Assembly (NCBI RefSeq): GCF_032854445.1
Contig: NC_088305.1
Coordinates: 5,275,606-5,339,605, forward strand
From: Liolophura sinensis
Lineage: Eukaryota > Mollusca > Polyplacophora > Chitonida > Chitonidae
DNA length: 64,000 nt
Direction of reading: 5' to 3'
Below the pieces are notes generated by a model. It searched no databases. It was given only the letters and a program-made list of their open reading frames with translations, and had not been told where the DNA came from. The position numbers and the translations under genes were made by a program. Of this stretch, positions 47,762 through 60,733 are shown piece by piece (the stretch's first letter is position 1; every line of letters starts with the position of its first letter).

Positions 47762-47898
47762 TATTAATTTTCTGATTGTTGTTTAACGCCTTACTAGTAA
47801 ATTTATACAATGTCGGTCGGTGTATTGGGTAGACGAAACTAGAGAGTTAAGGGTAGACCACCGACTTCTAGCAAGTTATTGACGAACTTCTTACCATG
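47762..47898 (-). mobile_element. Decayed SINE family A copy beside the 60-bp satellite
   Basis: TTTTCTGATTGTTGTTTAAC, GCCTTACTAGTAAATTTATA, CAATGTCGGTCGGTGTATTG, CCGACTTCTAGCAAGTTATT follow the core order with heavy divergence. Confidence 0.6.
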
Positions 47899-48042
47899 TG
47901 ATGTACAAAAATGCTCGATATAAGGTCCCCACCGATCGGCAGGCCGCAAATAAGGCCACACAAACATCGCCTACTCGTTTGTTGTCACCAAATGCACACG
48001 AACAGTGAGAGCGACAAAATATCTGTATATACATGTATACGT

Positions 48043-51000
48043 TTGTTATACGTTACCAAGCATTGGCTAAGGTGTATTAGGGGAAACTATAGCATTAGTC
48101 AGTTTGTTATACGTTACCAAACATTGGATACGGTGTATTAGGGGAACTACAGCATTAGTCAGCTTGTTATACGTTACCAAAACATTGGCTAGGGTGTAAT
48201 AGGGGAACTATTGCATTAGTCAGTTTGTTATACGTTACCAAACATTGGCTAGGGTGTATTGAGGGAACTATAGCATTAGTCAGCTTGTTATACGTTACCA
48301 AACATTGGCTATTGTGTATTACGGGAACTATTGCATTAGTCAGCTTGTTATACGTTACCAAACATTGGCTAGGGTGTATTAGGGCAACTATAGCATTAGT
48401 CAGCTTGTTATACGTTACCAAACATTGGATAGGGTGTATTAGGGGAACTACAGCATTAGTCAGCTTGTTATACGTTACCAAACATTGGCTAGGGTGTAAT
48501 AGGGGAACTATTGCATTAGTCAGTTTGTTTTACGTTACCAAACATTGGCTAGGGGTGTATTGAGGGAACTATAGCATTAGTCAGCTTGTTATACGTTACA
48601 AACATTGGCTATTGTGTATTAGGGGAACTATTGCATTAGTCAGCTTGTTATACGTTACCAAACATTGGCTAGGGTGTATTAGGGCAACTATAGCATTAGT
48701 CAGCTTGTTATACGTTACCAAACATTGGATAGGGTGTATTGAGGGAACTATTGCATTAGTCAGTTTGTTATACGTTACCAAACATTGGATAGGGTGTATT
48801 AGGGGAACTATTGCATTAGTCAGGTTTGTTATACGTTATCAAACATTGGCTAGGGTGTATTAGGGGAACTATTGCATTAGACAACTTGTGATACGTTACC
48901 AAACATTGGCTAGGTTGTATTAGGGGTACTATTGCATTAGTCCAGCTTGTTATACGTTACCAAACATTGGCTAGGGTGTATTGGGAGAACTATTGCATTA
49001 GTCAACTTGTTATACGTTACCAAACATTGGCTAGGGTGTATTAGGGGAACTATAGCATTGGCAAACTTGTTATACGTTACCAAACATTGGCTAGGGTGTA
49101 TTAGGGGAACTATTGCATTAGTCAGCTTGTTATACGTTACCAAACATTGGATAGGGTGTATTAGGGGAACTATTGCATTAGTCAGTTTGTTATAGGCCTA
49201 CGTTATCAAACATTGGCTAGGGTGTATTAGGGGAACTATTGCATTAGCCAACTTGTATACGTTACCAAACATTGAATTAGGGTGTATTGAGGGAACTATA
49301 GCATTAGTCAGCTTGTTATACGTTACCAAACATTGGCTATTGTGTATTAGGGGAACTATTGCATTAGTCAGCTTGTTATACGTTACCAAACATTGGCTAG
49401 GGTGTATTAGGGGGAAATATTGCATTAGTCAGCTTGTTATACGTTACCAAATATTGACTAGGGTGTATTAGGGGAACTATAGCATTAGTCAGCTTGTTAT
49501 ACGTAACCAAACATTGGATAGGGTGTATTGAGGGAACTATAGCATTAGTCAGTTTGTTATACGTTACCAAACATTGGCTAGGGTGTATTAGGGGAACTAT
49601 TGCATTAGCCAACTTGTTATACGTTACCAACATTGGCTATGGTGTATTAGGGGAACTATAGCATTAGTCAGCTTGTTATACGTTACCAAACATTGGCTAG
49701 GGTGTATTAGGGGAAATAATTGCATAAGTCAGCTTGTTATACGTTACCAAACATTGGCTAGGTTGTATTAGGGGTACTATTGCATTAGTCAGCTTGTTAT
49801 ACGTTACCAAACATTGGCTAGGGTGTATTGGGAGAACTATTGCATTAGTCAACTTGTTATACGTTACCAAACATTGGCTAGGGTGTATTAGGGGAACTAT
49901 AGCATTGGCAAACTTGTTATACGTTACCAAACATTGGCTAGGGTGTATTAGGGGAACTATTGCATTAGTCAGCTTGTTATACGTTACCAAACATTGGATA
50001 GGGTGTATTAGGGGAACTATTGCATAGTCAGTTTGTTATAGGCCTACGTTATCAAACATTGGCTAGGGTGTATTAGGGGAACTATTGCATTAGCCAACTT
50101 GTTATACGTTACCAAACATTGAATAGGGTGTATTGAGGGAACTATAGCATTAGTCAGCTTGTTATACGTTACAAACATTGGCTATTGTGTATTAGGGGAA
50201 CTATTGCATTAGTCAGCTTGTTTAACGTTACCAAACATTGGCTAGGGAGATTAGGGAAATATTGAATAAGTCAGCTTGTTATACGTTACCAAATATTGAC
50301 TAGGGTGTATTAGGGGAACTATAGCATTAGTCAGCTTGTTATACGTAACCAAACATTGGATAGGGTGTATTGAGGGAACTATAGCATTAGTCAGTTTGTT
50401 ATACGTTACCAAACATTGGCTAGGGTTGTATTAGGGGAACTATTGCATTAGCCAACTTGTTATACGTTACCAAACATTGGCTATGGTGTATTAGGGGAAC
50501 TATAGCATTAGTCAGCTTGTTATACGTTACCAAACATTGGCTAGGGTGTATTAGGGGAAATATTGCATAAGTCAGCTTGTTATACGTTACCAAACATTGG
50601 CTAGGGTGTATTAGGGGAACTATTGCATTAGTCAGTTTGTTATAGGCCTACGTTATCAAACATTGGCTAGGGTGTATTAGGGAACTATTGCATTAGCCAC
50701 TTGTTATACGTTACCAAACATTGAATAGGGTGTATTGAGGGAACTATAGCATTAGTCAGCTTGTTATACGTTACCAAACATTGGCTATTGTGTATTAGGG
50801 GAACTATAGCATTAGTCAGCATTAGTCAGCTTGTTATACGTTACCAAACGTTGGCTAGGGTGTATTAGGGGAAATATTGCATAAGTCAGCTTGTTATACG
50901 TTACCAAACATTGGCTAGGGTGTATTAGGGGAACTATAGCATTAGTCAGTTTGTTATACGTTACCAAACATTGGATAGGGTGTATTGAGGGAACTATAGC

Positions 51001-54000
51001 ATTAGTCAGTTTGTTATACGTTACCAAACATTGGCTAGGGTGTATTAGGGGAAGTATTGCATTAGCCAACTTGTTATACGTTACCAAACATTGGCTATGG
51101 TGTATTAGGGGAACTATAGCATTAGTCAGCTTGTTATACGTTACCAAACATTGGCTAGGTTGTATTAGGGGAACTATTGCATTAGTCAGTTTGTTATACG
51201 TTATCAAAACATTGGCTAGGGTGTATTAGGGGAACTATTGCATTAGTCAGTTTGTTATACGTTACCAAACATTGGATAGGGTGTATTAGGGGAAATATTG
51301 CATTAGCCAACTTGTTATACGTTACCAAACATTGGCTATGGTGTATTAGGGGAACTATAGCATTAGTCAGCTTGTTATACGTTACCAAACATTGGCTAGG
51401 GTGTATTAGGGGAACTATAGCATTAGTCAGCTTGTTATACGTTACCAAACATTGGATAGGGTGTATTAGGGGAACTATTGCATTAGTCAGTTTGTTATAC
51501 GTTACCAAACATTGGCTAGGGTGTATTAGGGGAACTATTGCATTAGCCAACTTGTTATACGTTACCAAACATTGGATAGGGTGTATTGAGGGAACTATAG
51601 CATTAGTCAGCTTGTTATACGTTACCAAACATTGGCTAGAGTGTATTAGGGGAACTATAGCATTAGTCATCTAGTTATACGTTATCAAACATTGGATAGG
51701 GTGTATTAGGGGAACTATAGCATTAGTCAGCTTGTCATACGTTACCAAACATTGGGTAGAATGTATTAGGGGAACTATAGCATTAGTCAGTTTGTTATAC
51801 GATACCAAACATTGGATAGGGTGTATTAGGGGAACTACAGCATTAGTCAGCTTGTTATACGTTACCAAACATTGGCTATTGTGTATTAGGGGAACTATTG
51901 CATTAGTCAGTTTGTTATGCGTTACCAAACATTGGCTTGGGTGTATTAGGGGAAACTATTGCATTAGCCAACTTGTTATACGTTATCAAACATTGGATAG
52001 GGTGTATTAGGGGAACTATAGCATTAGTCAGCTTGTTATACGTTACCAAACATTGGCTAGGGTGTATTAGGGGAACTATTGCATTAGTCAGTTTGTTATA
52101 CGTTATCAAACATTGGATAGGATGTATTAGGGGAACTATTGCATTAGCCAACTTGTTATTCGTTACCAAACATTGGCTAGGGTGTATTAAGGGAACTATA
52201 GCATTAGTCAGCTTGTTATACGTTACCAAACATTTGCTAGAGTGTATTAGGGGAACTATTGCATTAGTCAGTTTGTTATACGTTGTCAAACATTGGCTAG
52301 GGTGTATTAGGGGAACTATTGCATTAGCCAACTTGTTATACGTTACCAAACATTCGCTAGGGTGTATTGAGGGAACTATAGCATTAGTCAGCTTGTTATA
52401 CGTTACCAAACATTGGATAGGGTTTATTAGGGGAACTATTGCATTAGTCAGTTTGTTATACGTTACCAAACATTGGATAGGGTGTATCGAGGGAACTATA
52501 GTATTAGTCAGCTTGTTATACGTTATCAAACATTGGATAGGGTGTATTAGGGGAACTATTGTATTAGTCAGTTTGTTATACGTTACCAAACATTGGCTAG
52601 GGTGTATTAGGGGAACTATAGCATTAGCCAACTTGTTATACGTTACCAAACATTGGATAGGGTGTATTAGGGGAACTATTGTATTAGTCAGTTTGTTATA
52701 CGTTATCAAACATTGGATAGGGTGTATTAGGGGAACTATAGCATTAGTCAGCTTGTTATACGTTACCAAACATTGGCTAGGGTGTATTAGGGGAACTATT
52801 GCATTAGTCAGTTTGTTATACGTTATCAAACATTGGATAGGATGTATTAGGGGAACTATTGCATTAGCCAACTTGTTATTCGTTACCAAACATTGGCTAG
52901 GGTGTATTAAGGGAACTATAGCATTAGTCAGCTTGTTATACGTTACCAAACATTTGCTAGAGTGTATTAGGGGAACTATTGCATTAGTCAGTTTGTTATA
53001 CGTTGTCAAACATTGGCTAGGGTGTATTAGGGGAACTATAGCATTAGTCAGCTTGTTATACGTTATCAAACATTGGATAGGGTGTATTAGGGGAACTATT
53101 GTATTAGTCAGTTTGTTATACGTTATCAAACATTGGCTAGGGTGTATTAGGGAAACTATTGCATTAGCCAACTTGTTATACGTTACCAAACATTGAATAG
53201 GGTGTATTGAGGGAACTATAGCATTAGTCAGCTTGTTATACGTTACTAAACATTGGCTATTGTGTATTAGGGGAACCATAGCATTAGTCAGCTTGTTATA
53301 CGTTACCAAACATTGGATAGGGTGTATTAGGGGAACTATTGCATAAGTCAGTTTGTTATACGTTACCAAACATTGGGTAGGGTGTATTAGGGGAACTATA
53401 GCATTAGTCAGCTTGTTATACGTTATCAAACATTGGATAGGGTGTATTAGGGGAACTATTGTATTAGTCAGCTTGTTATACGTTACCAAACATTGGCTAG
53501 GGTGTATTAGGGGAACTATAACATTAGCCAACTTGTTATACGTTACCAAACATTGGATAGGGTGTATTAGGGGAACTATTGTATTAGTCAGTTTGTTATA
53601 CGTTATCAAACATTGGATAGGGTGTATTAGGGGAACTATTGTATTAGTCAGTTTGTTATACGTTATCAAACATTGGCTAGGGTGTATTAGGGGAACTATT
53701 GCATTAGCCAACTTGTTATACGTTACCAAACATTGAATAGGGTGTATTGAGGGAACTATAGCATTAGTCAGCTTGTTATACGTTACTAAACATTGGCTAT
53801 TGTGTATTAGGGGAACCATAGCATTAGTCAGCTTGTTATACGTTACCAAACATTGGATAGGGTGTATTAGGGGAACTATTGCATATTTCAGTTTGTTATA
53901 CGTTACCAAACATTGGGTAGGGTGTATTAGGGGAACTATAGCATTAGTCAGCTTGTTATACGTTACCAAACATTGGATAGGGTGTATTGAGGGAACTATT

Positions 54001-57000
54001 GCATTAGTCCAGTTTGTTATACGTTACCAAACATTGGCTTGGGTGTATTAGGGGAACTATTGCATTAGCCAACTTGTTATACGTTACCAAACATTGGCTA
54101 GGGTGTATTAGGGGAACTATAGCATTAGTCAGCTTGTTATACGTTACCAAACATTGGCTAGGGTGTATTAGGGGAACTATTGCATTAGTCAGTTTGTTAT
54201 ACGTTATCAAACATTGGCTAGGGTGTATTAGGGAAACTATTGCATTAGCCAACTTGTTATACGTTACCAAACATTGAATAGGGTGTATTGAGGGAACTAT
54301 AACATTAGTCAGCTTGTTATACGTTACCAAACATTGGCTAGGGTGTATTAGGAGAACTATAGCATTAGTCAGCTGGTTATACGTTATCAAACATTGGCTA
54401 GGGTGTATTAGGAAAACTATAGCATTAGTCAGCTTGTTATACGTTACCGAACATTGGCTAGGGTGTATTAGGGGAAATATTGCATTAGTCAGTTTGTTAT
54501 ACGTTACCAAACATTGGCTAGGGTGTATTAGGGGAACTATAGCATTAGTCAGCTTGTTATACGTTACCAAACATTGGATAGGGTGTATTGAGGGAACTAT
54601 TGCATTAGTCAATTTGTTATACGTTACCAAACATTGGCTAGGGTGTATTAGGGGAACTATTGCATTAGCCAACTTGTTATACGTTACCAAACATTGGCTA
54701 TGGTGTATTAGGGGAACTATAGCATTAGTCAGCTTGTTATACGTTACCAAACATTGGCTAGGGTGTATTAGGGGAACTATAGCATTAGTCAGCTTGTTAT
54801 ACGTTACCAAACATTGGATAGGGTGTATTAGGGGAACTATTGCATTAGTCAGTTTGTTATACGTTACCAAACATTGGCTAGGGTGTATTAGGGGAACTAT
54901 TGCATTAGCGAACTTGTTATACGTTACCAAACATTGGATAGGGTGTATTGAGGGAACTATAGCATTAGTCAGCTTGTTATACGTTACCAAACATTGGCTA
55001 GAGTGTATTAGGGGAACTATTGCATTAGTCATCTAGTTATACGTTATCAAACATTGGATAGGGTGTATTAGGGGAACTATAGCATTAGTCAGCTTGTCAT
55101 ACGTTACCAAACATTGGGTAGAATGTATTAGGGGAACTATAGCATTAGTCAGTTTGTTATACGTTACCAAACATTGGATAGGGTGTATTAGGGGAACTAC
55201 AGCATTAGTCAGCTTGTTATACGTTACCAAACATTGGCTATTGTGTATTAGGGGAACTATTGCATTAGTCAGTTTGTTATGCGTTACCAAACATTGGCTT
55301 GGGTGTATTAGGGGAACTATTGCATTAGCCAACTTGTTATACGTTATCAAACATTGGATAGGGTGTATTAGGGGAACTATAGCATTAGTCAGCTTGTTAT
55401 ACGTTACCAAACATTGGCTAGGGTGTATTAGGGGAACTATTGCATTAGTCAGTTTGTTATACGTTATCAAACATTGGATAGGATGTATTAGGGGAACTAT
55501 TGCATTAGCCAACTTGTTATTCGTTACCAAACATTGGCTAGGGTGTATTAGGGGAACTATAGCATTAGTCAGCTTGTTATACGTTACCAAACATTTGCTA
55601 GAGTGTATTAGGGGAACTATTGCATTAGTCAGTTTGTTATACGTTGTCAAACATTGGCTAGGGTGTATTAGGGGAACTATTGCATTAGCCAACTTGTTAT
55701 ACGTTACCAAACATTGGCTAGGGTGTATTGAGGGAACTATAGCATTAGTCAGCTTGTTATACGTTACCAAACATTGGATAGGGTTTATTAGGGGAACTAT
55801 TGCATTAGTCAGCTTGTTATACGTTACCAAACATTGGATAGGGTGTATCGAGGGAACTATAGCATTAGTCAGCTTGTTATACGTTATCAAACATTGGATA
55901 GGGTGTATTAGGGGAACTATTGTATTAGTCAGTTTGTTATACGTTACCAAACATTGGCTAGGGTGTATTAGGGGAACTATAGCATTAGCCAACTTGTTAT
56001 ACGTTACCAAACATTGGATAGGGTGTATTAGGGGAACTATAGCATTAGTCAGCTTGTTATACGTTATCAAACATTGGATAGGGTGCATTAGGGGAACTAT
56101 TGCATTAGCCAACTTGTTATACGTTACCAAACATTGGCTAGGGTGTATTAGGAAAACTATAGCATTAGTCAGCTTATTATACGTTACCAAACATTGGCTA
56201 GGGTGTATTAGGGGAACTATTGCATTAGTCAGTTTGTTATACGTTACCAAACATTGGCTAGGGTGTATTAGGGGAACTATAGCATTAGCCAACTTGTTAT
56301 ACGTTACCAAACATTGGCTAGGGTGTTAGGGGAACTATAGCATTAGTCAGTTTGTTATACGTTACCAAACATTGGGTAGAATGTATTAGGGGAACTACAG
56401 CATTAGTCAGTTTGTTATACGTTACCAAATATTGGATAGGGTGTATTAGGGGAACTATTGCATTAGCCAACTTGTTATACGTTATCAAACATTGGCTAGG
56501 GTGTATTAGGAAAACTATAGCATTAGCCAACTTGTTATACGTTACCAAACATTGGATAGGGTGTATTAGGGGAGCTATTGCATTTGTCAGCTTGTTATAC
56601 GTTATCAAACATAGGCTAGGGTGTATTAGGGGAACTATTGCATTAGCCAACTTGTTATACGTTACCAAACATTGGCTAGGGTGTATTAGGAAAACTATAG
56701 CATTAGTCAGCTTGTTATACGTTACCAAACATTGGCTAGGGTGTTAGGGGAACTATTGCATTAGTCAGTTTGTTATACGTTACCAAACATTGGCTAGGGT
56801 GTATTAGGGGAACTATAGCATTAGCCAGCTTGTTATACGTTACCAAACATTGGCTAGGGTGTATTAGGGGAACTATAGCATTAGCCAACTTGTTATACGT
56901 TATCAAACATTGGCTAGGGTGTATTAGGAAAACTATAGCATTAGCCAACTTGTTATACGTTACCAAACATTGGATAGGGTGTATTAGGGGAGCTATTGCA

Positions 57001-58660
57001 TTTGTCAGCTTGTTATACGTTATCAAACATAGGCTAGGGTGTATTAGGGGAACTATTGCATTAGCCAACTTGTTATACGTTACCAAACATTGGCTAGGGT
57101 GTATAAGGAAAACTATAGCATTAGTCAGCTTGTTATACGTTACCAAGCATTGGCTAGGGTGTTAGGGGAACTATTGCATTAGTCAGCTTGTTATACGTTA
57201 CCAAACATTGGATAGGGTGTATTAGGGGAACTATAGCATTAGCCAGCTTGTTATACGTTACCAAACATTGGCTAGGGTGTATTAGGGGAACTATAGCATT
57301 AGCCAACTTGTTATACTTTACCAAACACTGGATAGGGTGTATTAGGGGAACTATAGCATTAGTCAGCTTGTTATACGTTACCAAACATAGGCTAAGGTGT
57401 ATTAGGGGAACTACAGCATTAGTCAGTTTGCTATACGTTACCAAACATTGGATAGGGTGTATTAGGGGAACTATAGCATTAGTCAGCTTGTTATACGTTA
57501 TCAATCATTGGCTAGGGTGTATTTGGGGAACTATTGCATTAGCCAACTTGTTATACGTTACCAAACATTGGCTAGGGTGTATTAGGGGAACTATAGCATT
57601 AGCCAACTTGTTATACGTTACCAAACATTGGCTAGGGTGTATTAGGGGAACTATAGCATTAGTCAGTTTGTTATACTTTACCAAACATTGGCTAGAATGT
57701 ATTAGGGGAACTATAGCATTAGTCAGTTTGTTATACGTTACCAAACATTGGATAGGGTGTATTAGGGGAACTATTGCATTAGCCAACTTGTTATACGTTA
57801 CCAAACATTGGCTAGGGTGTATTAGGAAAACTATAGCATTAGCCAACTTGTTATACGTTACCAAACATTGGATAGGGCGTATTAGGGGAGCTATTGCATT
57901 TGTCAGCTTGTTATACGTTATCAAACATAGGCTAGGGTGTATTAGGGGAACTATTGCATTTGCCAACTTGTTATACGTTACCAAACATTGGCTAGGGTGT
58001 ATTAGGAAATCTATAGCATTAGTCAACTTGTTATACGTTACCAAACAATGGCTAGGGTGTTAGGGGAACTATTGCATTAGTCAGTTTGTTATACGTTACC
58101 AAACATTGGCTAGGGTGTATTAGGGGAACTATAGCATTAGCCAGCTTGTTATACGTTACCAAACACTGGCTAGGGTGTATTAGGGGAACTATAGCATTAG
58201 CCAACTTGTTATACGTTACCAAACATTGGATAGGGTGTAATAGGGGAACTATAGCATTAGTCAGCTTGTTATACGTTACCAAACATAGGCTAAGGTGTAA
58301 TAGGGGAACTACAGCATTAGTCAGTTTGTTATACGTTACCAAACATTGGATAGGGTGTATTAGGGGAACTATAGCATTAGTCAGCTTGTTATACGTTATC
58401 AATCATTGGCTAGGGTGTATTTGGGGAACTATTGCATTAGCCAACTTGTTATACGTTACCAAACATTGGCTAGGGTGTATTAGGGGAACTACAGCATTAG
58501 TCAGCTTGATTTACGTTATCAATCATTGGCTAGGTTGTATTAGGGGAACTATAGCATTAGTCAGCTTGATTTACGTTATCAATCATTGGCTAGGGTGTAT
58601 TAGGGGAACTACAGCATTAGTCAGCTTGTTGTACGGTATCAAGCATTGACTATTGGTGTT
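48043..58660. repeat. 60-bp satellite array, 10.6 kb, ~177 units
   Basis: The unit is TTGTTATACGTTACCAAACA, TTGGCTAGGGTGTATTAGGG, GAACTATTGCATTAGTCAGC. Recurrent variants are GGCTAGG/GGATAGG, GTCAGC/GTCAGT/GCCAAC, CTATTG/CTATAG, TTAGG/TGAGG and TTACC/TTATC. A 60-bp period has no stop in one plus and one minus frame, so long frames appear on both strands (684 codons minus at 51915-53969; 419 codons plus at 51937-53196). Their 20-residue repeats (plus LLYVTKHWLGCIRGTIALVS; minus VTYNKLTNAIVPLIHPSQCL) contain no known motif. Common variants change amino acids in both frames, and 1-2 bp indels break the frames. I therefore call it a noncoding satellite. Confidence 0.95.
56323..57158. repeat. 418-bp 7-mer higher-order repeat within the 60-bp satellite
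   Basis: Units with a 2-bp deletion (GGGTGTTAGGGG instead of GGGTGTATTAGGGG) begin that motif at 56321, 56739 and 57157, exactly 418 bp apart (7 x 60 - 2). A further copy at 58055 is 898 bp on (15 x 60 - 2). Other variants (GGGGAGCTATTGCATTTGTC, AACATAGGCTAGG) also recur at the same spacing. Confidence 0.9.
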
Positions 58661-59675
58661 TTTCCAGCGTTACTTGTAGCACTGGTTAAGTTGTTAAACT
58701 GGGACAAGCATTGATCATTTTGTATTTTTAGGGTAGCTAATAATGATTGCTGCGTTATAAAGGCGCCAGCATTGATCGATTGGTATCAGCGAGCTCTGGT
58801 CAAAGAAAAAGGCAGCTTGAGAATTTCGCGTACCTTTTACATCAAAACAATAATCCACTATGAGTGCACAAGAGGGCGGTATGGAGACGGTCATGCCTAA
58901 ATCATCTTGCTATTTTTGGCTAATAATATTCCTTCATGACCCAATCTTCCGAACGGTAGCCCGGGCCGGCAATTTCCTGTCTTTGAGTTTTAGGAACCAA
59001 ACTGTTTTATTTACCTGAGGAGTTGAACAGCTTAACCCCATCAGTGGTAAACCACTAGCAACATTCCGCGACATAGAATTTGATACTGTCTATCTGGCTT
59101 GTGGTATTCATTCACTTTTTTATGGTATTGTCTCTTCAGACAAAGCTGTTATTATTGTTTTTCATTTTCTTTAATACGTCGCATTCAGAGGATGGCGAAT
59201 GCTGTAATGACACTTCCAGGGCGTTAGTGTGAGCGTGAAGACGGACAGGATGTAGTACACCGTTAACCTGATCTTTGAAAATGATCGATGTGTTGGAAAT
59301 CAAAGCCTCCAGCCGATCATAACACGGGTCAGCAACCCTCCATTAATGCCATGCTTCAAGATATCGTATTTCATCGGGATGATATCGAATAAAATCAGGG
59401 TGATAAACTCCTCAGATAAAAATGTGTTCGATTATTATATGAAATCTTCACTTATATCGACCTTCTCTCACTGAATTGTCTCAGTAAGCTGATCGAGCTC
59501 AGGCCACGTCTTGTCTCTCAGTTCGACGCTCCGATGATAAATGATTGTCAATAACCCATCAGAAATAAGATTCGGAGACCCCTATGCTTTTAATAAGACT
59601 TTTAAAGCCAGGGCATTAGCAACTGCGCATCGGAGGTGAAGATACGCTTTTTTCGAGAGACAATGACCGATTCCT
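58661..59675. other. Unique sequence between two arrays, no gene recognised
   Basis: Phrases such as AGCATTGATCATTTTGTATT and AGCATTGATCGATTGGTATC at 58711-58790 echo the weak CAGCATTGT repeats on the other side of the satellite. No gene is recognised. Confidence 0.4.
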
Positions 59676-60733
59676 TAACCAACATTACGATAGCTTATGC
59701 ATCAACGATATTAAGATACCTGTTTCTTCAACCAACATTACGATACCTGATGCATCAACCAACATTACGATACCTGATGCATCAACTAATATTAAGATAT
59801 CTGATCCATCCACCAACATTACGATACCTGATGCATCCACCAACATTACGATACCTGATGCATCAACTAATATTAAGATATCTGATCCATCCACCAACGT
59901 TACGATACCTGATGCATCCACCAACATCAAGAAACCTGATGCATCAACCAACATTAAAATACCTGATGCATCAACTAATATTAAGATATCTGATGCATCA
60001 ACCAACATTACGATACCTGATGCATCAACCAACATTAAGATACCTGATGCATCCACCAACATTAAGATACCTGATGCATCAACCAATATTATGATTACTG
60101 ATGCATCAACCAACATTACGATACCTGATGCATCCACCAACATCAAGAAACCTGATGCATCAACCAACATTAAAATACCTGATGCCTCAACCAACATTAA
60201 AATACCTGATGCATCAACCAACATTACGATACCTGATGCATCCACCAACATTAAAATACCTGATGCATCAACCAACATTAAAATACCTGATACCTCAACT
60301 AATATTAAGATATCTGATACATCAACCAACATTACGATACCTGATGCATCAACCAACATTAAGATACCTGATGCATCCACCAACATTAAAATACCTGATG
60401 CATCAACCAACATTAAAATACCTGATGCATCAACTAACATTAAGATATCTGATGCATCCACCAACGTTACGATACCTGATGCATCCACCAACATCAAGAA
60501 ACCTGATGCATCAACCAATATTAAAATACCTGATGCCTCAACCAACATTAAAATACCTGATGCATCAACCAACATTAAAATACCTGATGCATCAACTCCC
60601 ATTACGATACCTGATGCATCCACCAACATTAAAATACCTGATGCATCAATCAACAGTAAAATACACGATGCATCAACCAACATTGCGATACCTGATCCAT
60701 CACCCAACATTAAAATACCTGATGCCCTAACTA
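59676..60733. repeat. 27-bp tandem array (~39 units)
   Basis: Unit ACGATACCTGATGCATCAAC then CAACATT. Each carries the palindrome GATGCATC. Nine-codon periodicity opens several frames: plus (59636-60094, LRYLMHQPT repeats), plus (60091-60981, DASTNIKIP repeats) and minus (59685-60743, ILMLVDASG repeats). Length changes near 59710 and 60090 move the repeat between frames, so no single frame runs through the array. The 60091 frame continues about 80 residues beyond the repeats with no recognisable domain. Confidence 0.93.

Noticed and set aside
51915-53969. 684-codon minus-strand open frame as a repeat-protein gene
   Set aside because: It is a consequence of a stop-free 60-bp satellite unit. 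The opposite strand is equally open, variants change residues freely, and indels break the frame elsewhere in the same array.
48043-58660. CRISPR array
   Set aside because: The repeats are contiguous without unique spacers, and the sequence is clearly from an animal genome.
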